Positions 6,700 to 8,003 of a stretch of 8,003 nt of DNA are shown one piece after another. Location of the stretch: contig JALUZX010000491.1 in the NCBI GenBank assembly GCA_027011425.1, forward strand, positions 1-8,003, in the 5' to 3' direction. A program made the translations under genes and the position numbers. The notes beneath the pieces are model-generated. The model was not told the origin of the DNA and did no database searches. It saw nothing but the letters and a program-made list of their open reading frames with translations. Position 1 is the stretch's first letter; each line of letters begins with the position of its first letter. Source of the DNA: Planctomycetota bacterium. GTDB taxonomy: Bacteria; Planctomycetota; UBA1135; JALUZX01.

Positions 6700-7778
6700 C
6701 ACCTGGCCCTGGAGGGGGTCCTCTGCATGAGCCGCATCAGTTCGGCCGGATCGGTGGAAACGGACAATGCGTCATCGAAGGAAACGGCGTTGGCCTTGTA
6801 AAGCTCGTAGAGAGACTGGTTCATGGTCTTCATCCCCAGCTTTCCGCTGGTCTGGATGATGGAATAGATCTGGTGGGCCTTGTTCTCCCGGATCAAGCTC
6901 CGGATGGCCGGATTGGCCACCATGATCTCCGCCGCCAGGGCACGGCCCCGGCCGGTCACCTTGGGAAGAAGCTGCTGGGAGAAGACCGCCTGAAGGGTGA
7001 AGGAGAGCTGGGTCCTGATCTGCTGTTGCTGGTGGGAAGGGAAGACGTCCACCACCCGGTTGATCGTCTGGACGCAGTCACTTGTGTGAAGGGTGGCGAA
7101 GGTCAGGTGCCCCGTCTCCGAAAGGGTGAGGGCCGCCTCGATGGTTTCCAGGTCCCGCATCTCCCCGATGAGAACCACGTCCGGGTCCTGGCGGAGAACG
7201 GATTTCAACGCCTTGCTGAAGGCCTTGGTGTCCGAGCCCACCTCCCTCTGGTTCAAGAGGCACTTCTTGTTCTTGTGCAGGAACTCGATGGGGTCCTCGA
7301 TGGTGACGATATGGGAGGTTCGGTTCTCGTTGATGTAGTTGATCATGGCTGCCAGGGTGGTGGATTTCCCCGACCCCGTAGCCCCGGTGACGAGAACCAG
7401 GCCCTTGTGAAGGGAACAGATGCTCTCGCAGACCTTCTTGGGCAGCCCCAGTTCCTCGAAGGTGTAGACCTCGAAGGGGATGACCCTGAGAACGGCGGCG
7501 ATGGTCCCCCTCTGCATGAAGGCGTTGGTCCTGAACCGGCCGAGCCCTCCAACTCCGAAGGAGAAATCGATCTCCAGGTCCTTTTCGAACCTGGCAACCT
7601 GGTCCGGGCTCAAGACGCTGTAGACCAGCTTCTGGGTGACCTCGGGTGTGAGGACCTCGAACTCCGTGTCGAGAAGTTTCCCGTCGATCCGGATCTTCGG
7701 CGGAGCACCAACGGAAAGATGGAGGTCCGATCCCCCCCGTTCCACCATCAAAGTCAACAACTCTTCCATCGTGATCAT
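6699..7778 (-). CDS. pilT: PilT, type IV pilus retraction ATPase (twitching motility)
   Basis: PilT is the hexameric ATPase that depolymerises the pilus and powers twitching. At 359 residues it has the usual length. It opens MITMEELLTLMVERGGSDLHLS, the standard PilT N-terminus with the GGSDLHL signature. Motifs are Walker A GATGSGKST (132-140), Asp box TIEDPIEF (159-166), Walker B VLIGEMRD (202-209), His box ATLHTSD (228-234), AIRSLIRE (291-298) and GMKTMNQSL (315-323). The AIRSLIRE motif is the PilT retraction motif, usually AIRNLIRE, here with Ser for Asn. The start at 7778 was chosen because GGAGGA lies six bases upstream; the frame stays open for 13 more codons upstream (to 7817), but those residues do not look like PilT. 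A second ATG three codons downstream is less well placed. It is the first gene of the visible series, and its stop overlaps the pilB start. Confidence 0.97.
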   Translation of the reverse strand: MITMEELLTLMVERGGSDLHLSVGAPPKIRIDGKLLDTEFEVLTPEVTQKLVYSVLSPDQVARFEKDLEIDFSFGVGGLGRFRTNAFMQRGTIAAVLRVIPFEVYTFEELGLPKKVCESICSLHKGLVLVTGATGSGKSTTLAAMINYINENRTSHIVTIEDPIEFLHKNKKCLLNQREVGSDTKAFSKALKSVLRQDPDVVLIGEMRDLETIEAALTLSETGHLTFATLHTSDCVQTINRVVDVFPSHQQQQIRTQLSFTLQAVFSQQLLPKVTGRGRALAAEIMVANPAIRSLIRENKAHQIYSIIQTSGKLGMKTMNQSLYELYKANAVSFDDALSVSTDPAELMRLMQRTPSRAR

Positions 7779-7784
7779 AACGTG

Positions 7785-7790
7785 TCCTCC
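7785..7790 (-). promoter_or_regulatory. Shine-Dalgarno that fixes the pilT start
   Basis: GGAGGA on the minus strand sits six bases before the ATG at 7778. This favours that start over the longer open frame beginning at 7817. Confidence 0.85.
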
Positions 7791-8003
7791 AGTTGGACTC
7801 AGGGCCCGTCCCCGCAAACCTATCGGCCCTGCCCCCGGGAAAGGTTGAGAAGGGGAAGGAGGAAGGACGGTCCTTTACCCCTGAAAACTTGCAGGCTTGG
7901 TAGAAAGGAAGGTCCCCGTGGATCAGATGGAAACAAGCAGGGGGATCCATGGCCCCTTTTGCCAGCAGGTAGAAACGGGGGGTCTTCCGCAGAGTCTATG
8001 GGG
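7791..8003 (-). promoter_or_regulatory. Non-coding upstream region of the pil genes
   Basis: About 210 bases before the pilT ribosome site show no convincing coding frame in the expected direction other than shadows of pilT. I see no good sigma-70 pair and no sigma-54 TGGCAC/TTGC pair. A short inverted repeat, AAGGAC-G-GTCCTT (7863-7875), is the only symmetrical element I noticed. A promoter for the pil transcript is expected here or further upstream, by position only. Confidence 0.3.

Noticed and set aside
7078..7950. A 290-codon minus-strand frame starting upstream of pilT.
   Set aside because: It overlaps pilT in another frame for most of its length, and the translation shows only shadow composition.
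7927..8003. A plus-strand frame from an ATG at 7927, open to the right edge (METSRGIHGPF...), which could be a divergent gene.
   Set aside because: Only about 25 codons are visible, there is no Shine-Dalgarno before it, and the sequence shows no recognisable start of a protein family.
1..8003. CRISPR arrays, tRNA or rRNA genes, insertion sequences, toxin-antitoxin or defence genes.
   Set aside because: I found no regularly spaced repeats, transposase motifs or structured RNA genes; the window is fully occupied by the pil and glycosyltransferase genes and short gaps.

Overview
The window is a GC-rich bacterial segment in which every supported gene lies on the minus strand, so transcription runs from high to low coordinates. 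In that order it holds pilT, pilB, pilC, a membrane-anchored TPR-type protein, a type IV prepilin, a GT2 glycosyltransferase and a GT4-type glycosyltransferase that runs off the left edge. A type IV pilus locus with PilB, PilC and PilT points to a Gram-negative-type (diderm) bacterium. The pilin globular domain recalls proteins of Acidobacteriota, Planctomycetota or related phyla more than a classical proteobacterial PilA, but the phylum is a guess from recollection of family features and not a result.

Layout. 7779-8003: about 225 bases with no convincing gene, probably the upstream region of the pil transcript. 6699-7778: PilT retraction ATPase. 4990-6699: PilB extension ATPase, whose start overlaps the pilT stop. 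3686-4930: PilC inner-membrane platform protein. 2719-3639: a 306-residue protein with one N-terminal membrane helix and TPR-like helical pairs, not a standard named pil gene. 1942-2628: a 228-residue prepilin with a seven-residue leader, a strong ribosome binding site and an intrinsic terminator behind it at 1881-1914. 790-1785: a GT2 glycosyltransferase with two C-terminal membrane helices. 1-793: the first 264 residues of a GT4-type (GT-B) glycosyltransferase, starting at a TTG that overlaps the GT2 stop.

How they work together. PilB and PilT power pilus extension and retraction through PilC, and the prepilin supplies the fibre or one of its minor subunits. The TPR protein sits between pilC and the pilin gene and, by the positive-inside rule, probably faces the periplasm, so it is a candidate assembly or stability factor. 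The two glycosyltransferases follow directly after the pilin terminator. They may glycosylate the pilin or belong to a separate envelope-polysaccharide cluster starting there. The alignment genes (pilMNOPQ), the prepilin peptidase and regulators are not in the window.

The core is a recognisable type IV pilus module. I did not find a clearly new system. The parts most worth a second look are the TPR protein, the pilin's unusual globular domain, and the link between the pilin and the glycosyltransferases.
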